DNA of 64,000 nt from Sinorhizobium numidicum (GCF_029892045.1 NZ_CP120368.1:1796001-1860000), one strand, 5' to 3'. Positions 8,029 to 16,320 are shown, counted from the first letter of the stretch. Numbers and translations: made by a program. The notes: generated by a model not told the origin, from the sequence alone.

Positions 8029-9468
8029 GTGAAGAGAGTATCCAACCGCGTTGTATCGCGCCGGGGTCTGCTCCAGGCTGGCGGAGGCCTTCTGCTGTCG
8101 GCTGCACTGCCGCCGTTTCCGGCACGGGCTATTTCCTCCGACGGTTACCGGATCGTCGCCGCGCCCACCCGCGCGCGACTTGCGGGTGCGGATCAGACCG
8201 AGACGGATGTCTGGGCCTACAACGGAACCGTGCCCGGTTCGCTCGTGCGCCTCCGCCAGGGAAAGCCCGTTCGCCTTCTGGTCGAAAACCGTCTTGACCA
8301 GGAGACGACGGTTCACTGGCACGGCATCAGGCTTTCCAATACCATGGACGGGGTGCCGGGATTGACGCAATCGCCGATCAAGCCGGGGGAGAGCTTCGTC
8401 TACGAATTCACCCCGCCAGACGCGGGAACCTTCTGGTATCACCCGCACGCCAACAGCCTGGAACAGCTCGGCCGTGGTCTCGCCGGAGCCGTGATAGTCG
8501 AGGAGCGCGAGCCCGTCGCCGTCGATCGTGATCTTCTCTGGCTGTTTTCAGACTGGCGATTGACCGACGAGGGCCGGATCGCCTCGGGCTTCGGCAACCG
8601 GATGGAAGCGGCGATGTCCGGCCGCGTCGGCAACACGGTAACGCTCAACGGCCGGGTTTCGGAGGCGGAGCCCTTCCGGGCTGGCGAGCGCGTCCGCCTG
8701 CGCCTCGTCAACGCATCGCTCGCCCGGATCATGGCGTTGCGTTTCCCAGGACATCGGCCGGTTGTCATCGCGATTGACGGCCAGCCCTGCGACCCGCACG
8801 AGCCAGCGGCAGGCCGAATCCTTCTCGGCCCGGCCATGCGGGTTGACCTCGTGTTCGATCTGCAGGGGGAACCCGGAGAGCGCTACGATGTGATCGACGA
8901 CTTCTATAACGGCCTCTCCTATCGGGTGACGCAGCTTGCCTACGATCAGGGGACGGTGCGCCGGCACGCTCTCGACGCGTCCCTCGAATTGCCCCGCAAT
9001 CCGCTTCCCGAGCCGGACCTCGCCTCCGCCGCGCGCCACACGCTGACCCTGCAGGGTGGGATGATGAGCATGGCCGGAATGTCAGGCATGAACGGGATGA
9101 TGCGCGGCGGCATGATGGGCATGGGCCATGGCGCTGTCTGGGCGATGAACGGTCTGTCGATGACCGGCGACGGCCATGCAGGCATGGAGCCGGCACTTAC
9201 ATTCGAGCGGGGCCGCAGCGTGGTGCTGGTGCTGCGCAACGAGACCGCTTGGTGGCACCCGATGCATTTCCACGGGCACAGCCTGCGGGTGCTGAGCCGC
9301 AACGGCAAGCGCGTTCCGCATCGCCAGTGGCAGGACACGGTGCTGATGGCACCGAAGGACGTCATCGAAGTCGCCTTCGTCGCGGACAATCCCGGCGACT
9401 GGATGCTGCACTGCCATGTCATAGATCACCAGATGGCCGGCATGATGACCGTGCTCAGCGTCACCTGA
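8029..9468 (+). CDS. Tat-exported multicopper oxidase
   Basis: The product has a twin-arginine signal (SRRGLLQAGGG, residues about 10-20) and three cupredoxin domains. All four copper-binding motifs are present: HWHG near residue 100, WYHPHA near 137, HPMHFHGHSL near 413 and HCHVIDHQMAGMM near 464. A Met-rich loop (MSMAGMSGMNGMMRGGMMGMGHG, residues about 345-367) precedes domain 3, as in CueO/CopA oxidases. It would oxidise Cu(I) to Cu(II) in the periplasm. The GTG start at 8029 is preferred because GGAAGGAT lies about 6 nt before it. Confidence 0.93.
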   Translation: MKRVSNRVVSRRGLLQAGGGLLLSAALPPFPARAISSDGYRIVAAPTRARLAGADQTETDVWAYNGTVPGSLVRLRQGKPVRLLVENRLDQETTVHWHGIRLSNTMDGVPGLTQSPIKPGESFVYEFTPPDAGTFWYHPHANSLEQLGRGLAGAVIVEEREPVAVDRDLLWLFSDWRLTDEGRIASGFGNRMEAAMSGRVGNTVTLNGRVSEAEPFRAGERVRLRLVNASLARIMALRFPGHRPVVIAIDGQPCDPHEPAAGRILLGPAMRVDLVFDLQGEPGERYDVIDDFYNGLSYRVTQLAYDQGTVRRHALDASLELPRNPLPEPDLASAARHTLTLQGGMMSMAGMSGMNGMMRGGMMGMGHGAVWAMNGLSMTGDGHAGMEPALTFERGRSVVLVLRNETAWWHPMHFHGHSLRVLSRNGKRVPHRQWQDTVLMAPKDVIEVAFVADNPGDWMLHCHVIDHQMAGMMTVLSVT

Positions 9469-9498
9469 GACAAACAGACTTACTCAAGGAGAACCGAA

Positions 9499-9939
9499 AT
9501 GAGCCGCACAATCCGCTTCGCGAGCCTCGCCGCTCTCATCGCCTTCGCCACGCCGGCGCTCGCTGATCCGCTGCAGGCGACGCTCTACAAGAACCCGCAA
9601 TGCGGCTGCTGTGAGGGTTATGCCGCCTACCTCCGCGAAAACGGCTTCGCGGTCGAGGTGAAGCCGACCAACGACCTTCTCGAGATCAGCCACAAGGCGG
9701 GCGTTCCGGAAGGAATGGAGGGCTGCCACACGATGTTCATCGACGGCTACGTGATCGACGGGCATGTCCCGGTGAACGTCGTCCGCAAGCTTCTCAAGGA
9801 GAAGCCGCCGATCGCCGGTATCACCTTACCGGGAATGCCGATGGGCTCGCCGGGCATGGTCGGCACCAAGGCCGAGAAATTCGTGATCTACACCGTGCCC
9901 AAGGACGGCAAAGCACCGGAGGTTTACGCGACGGAATGA
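9499..9939 (+). CDS. Periplasmic DUF411 protein with CGCC motif
   Basis: This 146-residue protein has a signal peptide (cleavage after ALA, residue about 22) and the DUF411 signature KNPQCGCCEGY (Cys35, Cys37, Cys38). Further features are GCHTMFIDGYVIDGHVP and a Met-rich LPGMPMGSPGM near 113-123. DUF411 proteins are found in copper and metal resistance clusters and are thought to bind metal through these cysteines; the exact role is unproven. A clear AAGGAG lies 5' of the ATG. The gene overlaps tlpA by 4 bp (ATGA). Confidence 0.85.
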   Translation: MSRTIRFASLAALIAFATPALADPLQATLYKNPQCGCCEGYAAYLRENGFAVEVKPTNDLLEISHKAGVPEGMEGCHTMFIDGYVIDGHVPVNVVRKLLKEKPPIAGITLPGMPMGSPGMVGTKAEKFVIYTVPKDGKAPEVYATE

Positions 9940-10583
9940 GTAAGCCGGACATCGACATAGGACGCCCATCCAAAGCGTTCGTCCCGCGCCGCCGGCTGCT
10001 GCTTCTGATGGCGGTCGTGGGCTTCGTTGGGCTTGCGGGTATACTTACGCTCCGCGCCCCCGCAGGCCCTGCGCTTGAGTCTCCCCCGAAGAGCTTTGTG
10101 CTGAACGATGCCCCGAAGCCCGTCCCAGAAGTCCAGTTCACCGATGGCGAAGGGCGGCCGCGTACGCTCGCGGATTTCCGCGGCAAGATCGTGCTGCTCA
10201 ACGTCTGGGCAACCTGGTGTCTACCGTGCCGCAAGGAGATGCCAACCCTCGATCGGCTGGATGCCGCGCTCGGCGGTCACGACTTCGAGGTCGTCGCCCT
10301 CTCGATCGACCGACAGGGAGCGGAGGCAGTGAAGACGTTCTACGCGGAAGTCGGGGTGCAGCGTCTCGCCGTTTACGTCGACACTTCGGGCCAAGCGCTC
10401 TCCGCTCTCGCAGCGCTCGGATTGCCGACGACAATACTGATTGACGCGGAGGGGCGCGAGCTCGGCCGCCTGATGGGCCCAGCCGAATGGGACGCTCCAG
10501 ACATGGTCGCTTTTCTAAAATCGATCATCGAACGGGAAGGGGAGCGCACGGCAGTACCCGAGAACAAGGAAGATGCGCTATGA
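9936..10583 (+). CDS. TlpA-like membrane-anchored thioredoxin
   Basis: This 215-residue protein has an N-terminal anchor (LLLLMAVVGFVGLAGILTL, about 19-37) and a periplasmic thioredoxin fold with the active site WCLPC (Cys95, Cys98) and the cis-Pro segment GLPTTILIDAEG. In rhizobia TlpA reduces SCO/PrrC-type copper chaperones and the CuA site of cytochrome oxidase. Its overlap with DUF411 (ATGA) and SCO (4 bp) suggests that it reduces these partners. Its own electrons would come from a CcdA/DsbD-type membrane protein; a ccdA lies at 17868. Confidence 0.88.
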   Translation: MSKPDIDIGRPSKAFVPRRRLLLLMAVVGFVGLAGILTLRAPAGPALESPPKSFVLNDAPKPVPEVQFTDGEGRPRTLADFRGKIVLLNVWATWCLPCRKEMPTLDRLDAALGGHDFEVVALSIDRQGAEAVKTFYAEVGVQRLAVYVDTSGQALSALAALGLPTTILIDAEGRELGRLMGPAEWDAPDMVAFLKSIIEREGERTAVPENKEDAL

Positions 10584-11323
10584 TCGCTCCTGCTTCCAGC
10601 GGAGCCCTCCGGGCTGTCGTTTCTTCGACGTGGCCGAGTATCCTGCGAGTGGCAATGCTCGCAATCGCCGCGCTGTTGTCCGCACCTGCAGGAGCGCACT
10701 CGCTCGAGGGGGTAGACCAGGACCTTCGCGCCAAGGAACAGTATTTCCAGCCCATCGACAGCGAAGCGCCGGGTTTCACGCTGCAGGACGCCAACGGCCG
10801 CGTCGTCAGTCTTGGCGACCTCCGAGGCAAGGTCGTCGTGCTGAATTTCGTCTATACCAACTGCCCAGACGTCTGTCCGCTTCACGCGGAACGGATCGCC
10901 GAGCTTCAAGCGATGATTAACCAGACGCCGATGAAGGGGATGGTCGAATTCGTCACTATCACTACGGACCCGAAGCACGATACCGGCTCAGTTCTCAAGG
11001 AATATGGCGAAGCGCACGGTCTCGATCCTGTAAACTGGGCTTTCCTGACGTCCGCGCCGGACAAGCCGGAGGACACGACCCGCAAGATCGCCGAAGCCTA
11101 TGGGCTCAAGTTCACCGAAGGCGAGGAGGGCATGCAGATGCACGGGATCGTCACCCACGTGATCGATCAGGACGGCCGCCTTCGGGCCCGCTTTCATGGG
11201 TTGAAGTTCGAACCCGTCAATCTTGTCGTCTTCGTCAATGCGCTGACAAACCGGACCCAGAAGCCGCATCCGCATCCGCAGCCGAGTTTCTGGGACAAGC
11301 TCAAGGGATCGTTCCCTTGGTAG
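10580..11323 (+). CDS. SCO1/SenC-family copper chaperone
   Basis: This 247-residue exported protein has a hydrophobic leader (about 18-35) and a thioredoxin-like SCO domain. It carries the metal site CPDVC (Cys95, Cys99) and the distant ligand His193 in MHGIVTHVID. SCO proteins deliver copper to the CuA centre of cytochrome oxidase or act as thiol/copper redox proteins. The start overlaps the tlpA stop (ATGA), so DUF411-tlpA-SCO form one coupled unit. The tail is His/Pro-rich (KPHPHPQPSFW), possibly an extra metal site. Confidence 0.9.
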   Translation: MIAPASSGALRAVVSSTWPSILRVAMLAIAALLSAPAGAHSLEGVDQDLRAKEQYFQPIDSEAPGFTLQDANGRVVSLGDLRGKVVVLNFVYTNCPDVCPLHAERIAELQAMINQTPMKGMVEFVTITTDPKHDTGSVLKEYGEAHGLDPVNWAFLTSAPDKPEDTTRKIAEAYGLKFTEGEEGMQMHGIVTHVIDQDGRLRARFHGLKFEPVNLVVFVNALTNRTQKPHPHPQPSFWDKLKGSFPW

Positions 11324-11366
11324 TAGGCGTGCCAGACCATTCGCCCTCCGACCCGGGGCCCGATAG

Positions 11367-11401
11367 CGATCGCCGATGCGCACTGGCGTCTGCGGCGATC
11401 G
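11367..11401. terminator. Inverted repeat between convergent genes
   Basis: Nine-base perfect arms (CGATCGCCG / CGGCGATCG) surround a 17-nt loop, between the converging SCO and methyltransferase genes. There is no T-run on either side, so it could be a weak or factor-assisted bidirectional terminator, or only a chance palindrome. Confidence 0.3.
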
Positions 11402-11423
11402 GAAGCAGAGCTGGGCACTGTCG

Positions 11424-12035
11424 TCACTTCGGCCGGGCACTGCCTTCGTACATGAACGTCATCGGCTTCGGTCCAGGCATGTAGCCGGTCTCGATACGAT
11501 CGATCCGGAAACCCTCGCCTTCGATCATCGACCGGATCGGGCGGTTGAGATGACAGCCGCCGCTGATGCGACGCCAGACCGGAGTCAGCCGATTCTGCCA
11601 CCACCGTACACCGCGGTCGGGCGATAGCCCGTGCTCGACGAACAGCAGCTTGCCTTCTGGTTTGAGCACCCGACGCATTTCCGCAAGCGCCGAGGTGGCC
11701 TGTGGGATCGTGCACAAGGTCCATGTCGTCACGACCGTATCGACGCTCCCGTCGTCGAGCGGAATGGACTCCGCTGAAGCCTCGATGAAGCTGACAGGCA
11801 TTCCCGGATGCGGAACGCGGCGGGCCATCGCGAGCAGCGATGGGGCAGGCTCGAGCGCCAGAATTTCTCGCACCGCCGGGTGATAGAACGGCAGGTTCAG
11901 GCCGGAGCCGACGCCGATCTCGAGGACACGCCCCTCCGCCGCGCCGATCACACGCTCGCGATAGGGGTGCAGGCGCTCGTTGCGCATGGAAAGATCACAG
12001 AGCTTTGGAAGGATGACGTCGCTGTAAAAACCCAT
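11424..12035 (-). CDS. Class I SAM-dependent methyltransferase
   Basis: The 203-residue product shows SAM-binding motif I (VLEIGVGSGLNLPFY), an acidic motif II (ILALEPAPSLLAMARR) and the post-motif segment DGSVDTVVTTWTLCTIP with LKPEGKLLFVEHG. This is the UbiE/methyltransferase type 11 pattern. The substrate is unknown. The start at 12035 (MGFYSDV) has GGAGAGG just before it; the longer reading from 12089 lacks such a signal. It converges on the SCO gene and is probably not part of the copper operon. Confidence 0.83.
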   Translation of the reverse strand: MGFYSDVILPKLCDLSMRNERLHPYRERVIGAAEGRVLEIGVGSGLNLPFYHPAVREILALEPAPSLLAMARRVPHPGMPVSFIEASAESIPLDDGSVDTVVTTWTLCTIPQATSALAEMRRVLKPEGKLLFVEHGLSPDRGVRWWQNRLTPVWRRISGGCHLNRPIRSMIEGEGFRIDRIETGYMPGPKPMTFMYEGSARPK

Positions 12036-12264
12036 GGGCCTCTCCGCGCGGCCGCGGGCTCCCGGGCCGCTCTCGCTCGACCATTTCACATCGAAGTGTA
12101 GCTGCGCTGCTAGCTGAAAGCCAGCAACAGAAAATATGGCTCAGCCTGCTACAAACCAGCACGCACGCGACTTCCGTCCGTTTTCATTTTCACGATGTCC
12201 TCGGCATGCGGAACGATCTCAACGGACAGCTATTTGTTCACGAGAAGACTAAGGGAAAAGCAAC

Positions 12265-12519
12265 ATGCCGGACATCAAGCAGACACCGATCAATCGAACA
12301 ACCCCGCCGATCTCTACAGATGCGCCCGACCCGGCCGCGGTCGGCGTCGAGCCGGAACCTATGCCCGACAAAGCATCGAAGGTCGACGCGGACAAGACAA
12401 AGAACCCGCCAGCTCGAAGCGGTCCAGCGCCGGAAAGCGGTGAGAAGCCGACGGAGTCGGAGAATGATACCAACCCGACGCGTCACAGAGGGAGGATGCC
12501 GCCTAACGTATCGGAATAG
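12265..12519 (+). CDS. Small disordered Pro/Asp/Lys-rich protein
   Basis: This 84-residue ORF has a low-complexity, charged, proline-rich product (PDPAAVGVEPEPMPDKASK) and no hydrophobic segment. A weak AAGGGA precedes the ATG by about 9 nt. No family is recognised. Its composition resembles that of the small protein at 16055-16237, both cytoplasmic and intrinsically disordered. It may be a general stress-type small protein, but coding status is only moderately supported. Confidence 0.45.
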   Translation: MPDIKQTPINRTTPPISTDAPDPAAVGVEPEPMPDKASKVDADKTKNPPARSGPAPESGEKPTESENDTNPTRHRGRMPPNVSE

Positions 12520-12614
12520 CGGGCTGCAGCGTTCTCAAGTGGCTCCAACTCCGGGTGTTGCCGGCGCGGCAGCTCGCGCGATCCTGAGATCGTCGGAGAT
12601 TCACCATGCGAGGG

Positions 12615-12860
12615 TCAGTGCAAAGTTTTCAGATTGGTTGGAGCGACCAGAGCGCCTTCGGCTCTTTCGGCGTTGGAACGCATGACCATCACGTATTCTT
12701 CAGTTAATTCCATCAATGCGAGAGCAATCTCCTGCCACGACCAACCCGCGCTCTCGGCCAAACTGGTCAACGCCTGAAACTCCTCCTCCATCGCGCGCTG
12801 GCATTGACGCTGGCGTTCGGAGTTGTCTTGGTGAATGGTTGGTGCAACGACTTTCAACAT
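12615..12860 (-). CDS. Small conserved-type helical protein
   Basis: This 81-residue protein, with a strong GGAGGAG Shine-Dalgarno directly before the ATG at 12860, is predicted to be soluble and helical (AMEEEFQALTSLAESAGWSWQEIALALMELTEEYVMVM). No domain is recognised and function is unknown. The start at 12860 was chosen over 12914 on the ribosome-binding site. Confidence 0.65.
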   Translation of the reverse strand: MLKVVAPTIHQDNSERQRQCQRAMEEEFQALTSLAESAGWSWQEIALALMELTEEYVMVMRSNAERAEGALVAPTNLKTLH

Positions 12861-12922
12861 GACTCCTCCTGCCGCACGCGTCCATCCAAACGCACGAAGG
12901 TCGCTGTAGCTCATTGATTTGC

Positions 12923-12968
12923 TGCATAATTTTGTTCTTAAGTCGGTTCCGATTTAAGGAATTATGCA
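12923..12968. repeat. 46-bp palindromic repeat, copy A
   Basis: TGCATAATT and AATTATGCA arms enclose a second near-perfect stem (CTTAAGTCGG / CCGATTTAAG). The core CGGTTCCGATTTAAGGAA recurs in copy B at 13101-13139 (opposite orientation) and, diverged, at 48555-48594. It is probably a member of a rhizobial intergenic palindromic repeat family. Confidence 0.75.
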
Positions 12969-13100
12969 TGAGTTCTAAAATGAACTCCGGGAGGGGCGGC
13001 CCGGTTCCATCCTTTGTTCGATATAGAGACGATATAGCCGAACTTGCCGATGCTCGCGGCGGTGGAGGCGCCGAGCCGGTTGCCCAAGCGGCATGGCCAC

Positions 13101-13139
13101 TGCATGGTTCGTTAAATCGGAACCGTCTGAAACGATGCA
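13101..13139. repeat. 39-bp palindromic repeat, copy B (inverted)
   Basis: Arms TGCATGGTT and AACGATGCA (one mismatch) surround TTAAATCGGAACCG, the exact reverse complement of 14 bases in copy A (12944-12957). Together copies A and B bracket 132 bp (12969-13100) that contains no convincing gene. Confidence 0.65.
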
Positions 13140-13158
13140 CGGCGTTATAGGCGTTCTC

Positions 13159-13419
13159 TCACTCTTTTTTGGACGGCGCCCGCCGATCGAGGAGTTGCTG
13201 GAAGATCTCCGCCTGCCGCTCTGAAGCCGTGCGGATTGCCGCCAGGTGATCGAGCATCGCCCCGAATGCGACCAGGATAAGCCCGCCGGCGATCGCCGGG
13301 AAAGCCCAGGGCAGGACCGTAAGCAGCGTTCTGATATCCAACGGCGTTAGCGTCGTCGCCGTCAGTGCCAAAGTGCCAATTGTCACAATACCGCCCAGGA
13401 TCTCGAGAAACTTTCCCAT
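13159..13419 (-). CDS. Small inner-membrane protein, two TM helices
   Basis: The 86-residue product has two hydrophobic helices (LGGIVTIGTLALTATTL, about 8-24; WAFPAIAGGLILVAFGAML, about 39-57). A basic, probably cytoplasmic helical tail follows (IRTASERQAEIFQQLLDRRAPSKKE). No family is recognised. The ATG at 13419 (MGKFLEIL) gives a sensible membrane topology; the upstream start at 13497 runs into the OMP terminator. Confidence 0.6.
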   Translation of the reverse strand: MGKFLEILGGIVTIGTLALTATTLTPLDIRTLLTVLPWAFPAIAGGLILVAFGAMLDHLAAIRTASERQAEIFQQLLDRRAPSKKE

Positions 13420-13497
13420 CGTTGATTCCGTCCGTTGTGTCCACTCGAGCAAGCTACCACAGCGCCGGGCAATAGAAATACGGCAGTCTCCTTGCAT

Positions 13498-13521
13498 AAA
13501 AAACCCCGGCGCTGGCCGGGG
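13498..13521 (-). terminator. Intrinsic terminator of the OMP gene
   Basis: On the minus strand CCCCGGC-CAGC-GCCGGGG is followed by six T residues, 26 nt after the stop codon of the outer-membrane protein gene. Confidence 0.9.
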
Positions 13522-13546
13522 TTACTGATCGAAATGACGATAGTGC

Positions 13547-14194
13547 TCAGAATTTCACGCCGACGCCGACGGTGAACTGGTGCTGATCGAGATCGACATT
13601 GACGTCTCCGACATTCTTGTCGCCGAAGTCGTTGTAACGATACTCGGCGCGGCCGAAGACGCTGTTCGTGAATGCGTAGTCGACACCGGCCCCGATAGTC
13701 CAGCCGTTGAAGGTCTCCTTCTCGTCCGACGCGCCGGCGACATCGACGAAGCCGCGCGTCACGGCCCAGCCTCCCGTTGCGTAAACCAAGGCGTTCTCAT
13801 TGAATGTATAGCCGACGCGTCCGCGTACGGACCCCGATACGTCTGTCCCCACTTCGGTGCTCGCGCCGAAGACTGTAAAGGTCTTGTCGTTCCAGTTGTA
13901 ACTGACGTCGCCTTCGACACCGAAGACCCAATCGCCCTGCTGGTAATTGTAGCCGGCAAAGGCGCCGAACAGACCGCCGTTGAGATCTCTCGAAGCGCTT
14001 GCGCCCGGAACGCTAAGGTCGCTGTTGAGCCACCCGCCGCCGCCCTGAAGGCCGACATACCCGCCCGTCCACACGAAGGTGGGCGTCGCTTCGACGACCG
14101 GAGCAGGTTCGGGAGTCTCCGTAAGGTCTGCCGCATGAGACGCTCCGGCCAGCATCGACGCGCCGAAGATGGCAACAAGCACATTTCTGATCAT
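13547..14194 (-). CDS. Omp25/31-like outer-membrane beta-barrel protein
   Basis: This 215-residue exported protein has a signal peptide (residues 1-22, ending SHAAD) and a proline-rich linker. An eight-strand-type barrel follows (WTGGYVGLQGGGGW, FGAFAGYNYQQGDWVFGVEGDVSY, VRGRVGYTF, FGRAEYRYNDFGD), ending in aromatic Phe (VGVGVKF), as expected for BAM-dependent insertion. It belongs to the porin-like Omp25/Omp31/RopB family of Rhizobiales. An AGGAGG lies before the ATG at 14194. It is a single gene with its own terminator. Confidence 0.9.
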   Translation of the reverse strand: MIRNVLVAIFGASMLAGASHAADLTETPEPAPVVEATPTFVWTGGYVGLQGGGGWLNSDLSVPGASASRDLNGGLFGAFAGYNYQQGDWVFGVEGDVSYNWNDKTFTVFGASTEVGTDVSGSVRGRVGYTFNENALVYATGGWAVTRGFVDVAGASDEKETFNGWTIGAGVDYAFTNSVFGRAEYRYNDFGDKNVGDVNVDLDQHQFTVGVGVKF

Positions 14195-14472
14195 CACAGA
14201 TGCCTCCTGTTGTCTATCCCGGAGATTAGCAACTAATGCGAAACGAGTCTGCCGAAAACAAGGCCTTGGCGAATCACTTGCTCTTACAATGAGACGACAA
14301 AAAAACGGGCCGGTGGGATTTAGTCCCAACCGGCCCGTCCCGGAATATCGCGGAAAGGGGAACGTCTCTGCGCGGAGCTGCAATGCGCCGCGCGAAGGGA
14401 GATCGATTTACGTTCTGATAATGCCTGAACGCTGCATTACGAATTGACATAGCCCGTAGAGAATTTGACATT

Positions 14473-15498
14473 ATGCGCATGCAGCCAAATGCGGGAAGAC
14501 AATCTCCGATTGAGGTGGTGGTGGTCGTTCTGCCCGAGTCGTCGATCATGTCGCTCGCCTCGGTTTTGGACCCGATGCGCGCAGCAAATCGTGTGACCGG
14601 TCGGCAGGTCTTTCGCTGGCGACTTCTGTCCGGCGACGGGCAGGCGGTCATGCTGACCTGCGGCGTTCCAATCGCCGTCGATGGCAGGTTTTCGCTGCCG
14701 CTCGGTGGTGATCTCCTGCTGGTCATCGGCGGCTTCAATCTCCACAGGCACGTCGGCAACCGTTTCGTCGCCACACTGCAGGAATGCGCCCGCCATTTCG
14801 ACATCGTGGCGGGCATCGAATCGGGCTGCTGGCTGCTCGGCCGGTCCGGTCTGCTCAACGGTCGCAAGGCGACTGCGCATTGGGAAGAGCTCGAAGATTT
14901 CAACCAGGCGTTTCCCGGGCTCACCGTTCTCGGCGACCGTTTCGTGACCGACGGCAAATATTGGACCTCCGGCGGTGCCTCGCCGACGTTCGATATGATG
15001 CTGCACCTGATCACCGAGCGGCTGGGGCCGGCGGTGGCGCTCGATGTCGCCAGCATTTTCGTCTACGACCAGATGCACAGCCCGACCGATATTCAGCCTT
15101 TCGTTTCGCTCGGACGCATTGAGGCGCGCGATCCGGAGCTTGCCGCTGCCATAAGGCTGATGGAACGTACGCTCGAACGCCCGATGACGGTTGCGGCCTT
15201 GGCGCGGCGGCTGTCCATTTCCCAGCGCAAGCTCGAACTGCTTTTCGCAAGAGGGCTTTCGACCAGCCCCGGCGCCTATTATCTCCGCCTCCGGCTGCAG
15301 GTTGCGCACCGTCTTGTGCGCGACTCGGGCATTCCCATGCGGGACATTGCTCTGCGTTGCGGTTTCGACAGCCTCTCGGCTTTCTCGCGAGCGTACAGCC
15401 GCGAGTATCAATCGAGCCCTTTAAAGATGAGAAGCGCCAATCGCGCGGAAAGTCCTGCGGCGGAAAGTGGTGGCATGCGTGCTCAGTCGCGAAGGTAG
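14473..15498 (+). CDS. GlxA-family AraC-type transcriptional regulator
   Basis: This 341-residue regulator has an N-terminal DJ-1/PfpI (class I amidotransferase-like) domain (about 13-190; VVVVVLPESSIMSLASVLDPMRAAN, GGDLLLVIGGF, AGIESGCWLLGRSGLL). A C-terminal AraC-type double helix-turn-helix follows (about 225-320; MTVAALARRLSISQRKLELLFARGL, MRDIALRCGFDSLSAFSRAYSREY). Members often control quaternary-amine or amino-acid catabolism, but no target operon lies next to it, so the ligand is unknown. The promoter region faces the divergent OMP gene. Confidence 0.9.
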   Translation: MRMQPNAGRQSPIEVVVVVLPESSIMSLASVLDPMRAANRVTGRQVFRWRLLSGDGQAVMLTCGVPIAVDGRFSLPLGGDLLLVIGGFNLHRHVGNRFVATLQECARHFDIVAGIESGCWLLGRSGLLNGRKATAHWEELEDFNQAFPGLTVLGDRFVTDGKYWTSGGASPTFDMMLHLITERLGPAVALDVASIFVYDQMHSPTDIQPFVSLGRIEARDPELAAAIRLMERTLERPMTVAALARRLSISQRKLELLFARGLSTSPGAYYLRLRLQVAHRLVRDSGIPMRDIALRCGFDSLSAFSRAYSREYQSSPLKMRSANRAESPAAESGGMRAQSRR

Positions 15499-15499
15499 G

Positions 15500-15805
15500 T
15501 CACTTTCGTGCGTGCGGACCGGCGGAACCAGCGAGCGAACAGGCCTCTTCGAATTCCTTGACCGTCTCCGCCGAGTTGTCCTCCGGCAGCACCGCGTCGG
15601 CCGCTTCCTCCGAAGCCGCGGCCTCGCCTTCATAGACATAGGACTGGATATAATACGCCAGTTCCCCTTTCCAGACCTTGCGTCCGTCGATCTGCCGGCA
15701 GGCGACGGCGGTCTCGAAATCCGTTTGCAGGTCCTCCACCGATGCGGATGTGGACAGGGTGTTCGAAGGTGCCACGAGCGAGGCGATCAGCAGGGCGGTG
15801 AACAT
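15500..15805 (-). CDS. Exported hypothetical protein
   Basis: This 101-residue protein has a short signal peptide (MFTALLIASLVAPSNT) and an acidic C-terminal half (YEGEAAASEEAADAVLPEDNSAETVKEFEEAC). Two cysteines (residues about 36 and 89) could form a disulfide in the periplasm. GGAGGA precedes the ATG by about 6 nt. No domain is recognised. It converges on the GlxA-type gene with 1 bp between the stops. Confidence 0.65.
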   Translation of the reverse strand: MFTALLIASLVAPSNTLSTSASVEDLQTDFETAVACRQIDGRKVWKGELAYYIQSYVYEGEAAASEEAADAVLPEDNSAETVKEFEEACSLAGSAGPHARK

Positions 15806-16054
15806 GGCGGACTCCTCCGTGTCGATTCACAGGGAAACTGCCGGATAGTTTCCTTGGTTCCCCTTGATAGAGAGCGAATCCGATTCGGACGGAAGGGGGA
15901 ATCGCGCCATGCTCGATCTAATCAAGCGGTCGATGTGTATGCGCCACAGTGTGGCTTCTCCGGTGTTGCAACCGTAGCGAAGATCGCGAGACGGCTGCTG
16001 GCGAGTACGAAATCACTCGATTAAATCCGCGGCAGTCGACTACGAGGACTGACC

Positions 16055-16237
16055 TTAAGTTGCCCCACCAGTGACCGGGTTCACTTTCGGTTTCTCGCTC
16101 GTGTCCTTGGCACCGGGAGGCTGGACCGTCGGAGGTGCAATCGACTCCTCATCCGGATGCTTCTTGCGATCTGCGGGTTGATGGACGTCGGCGGGCTTCG
16201 CCTGTTCTGGTTTTGCGTTGGTGTCCTTGGTAGACAT
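16055..16237 (-). CDS. Small disordered Lys/Pro-rich protein
   Basis: The 60-residue hydrophilic product (MSTKDTNAKPEQAKPADVHQ and onward, ending VTGGAT) has no hydrophobic segment, no Cys and no Trp. It is probably cytoplasmic and unstructured. AAAGGAGA precedes the ATG at 16237 at good spacing but lies inside a 12-bp hairpin, so translation may be structure-controlled. It resembles the product at 12265-12519 in composition. Function is unknown. Confidence 0.65.
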   Translation of the reverse strand: MSTKDTNAKPEQAKPADVHQPADRKKHPDEESIAPPTVQPPGAKDTSEKPKVNPVTGGAT

Positions 16238-16238
16238 G

Positions 16239-16273
16239 ATCGTTCTCCTTTTCAGGCCGAGAAGGAGAACGAT
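16239..16273 (-). promoter_or_regulatory. Hairpin sequestering the ribosome-binding site
   Basis: In the leader of the gene at 16055-16237, ATCGTTCTCCTT and AAGGAGAACGAT form a perfect 12-bp stem with an 11-nt loop. The 3' arm contains the AAGGAG Shine-Dalgarno and ends two bases before the start codon. Such a structure would block initiation unless melted or bound; regulation is inference. Confidence 0.55.
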
Positions 16274-16320
16274 GCCGGGCATCGTACGGTTCCTCAGGGC
16301 GCGTAAGGCAAGGAGGGCTG

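Noticed and set aside
1..13000. Copper cluster as an integrated mobile island
   Set aside because: No integrase, transposase, att-like direct repeat or flanking tRNA was found at either side. Accessory origin is possible but not shown by the sequence.
12969..13100. Small gene between the two palindromic repeats (start near 12967)
   Set aside because: The frame reads through repeat B, has no ribosome-binding site other than repeat sequence, and its product is low-complexity Gly/Arg.
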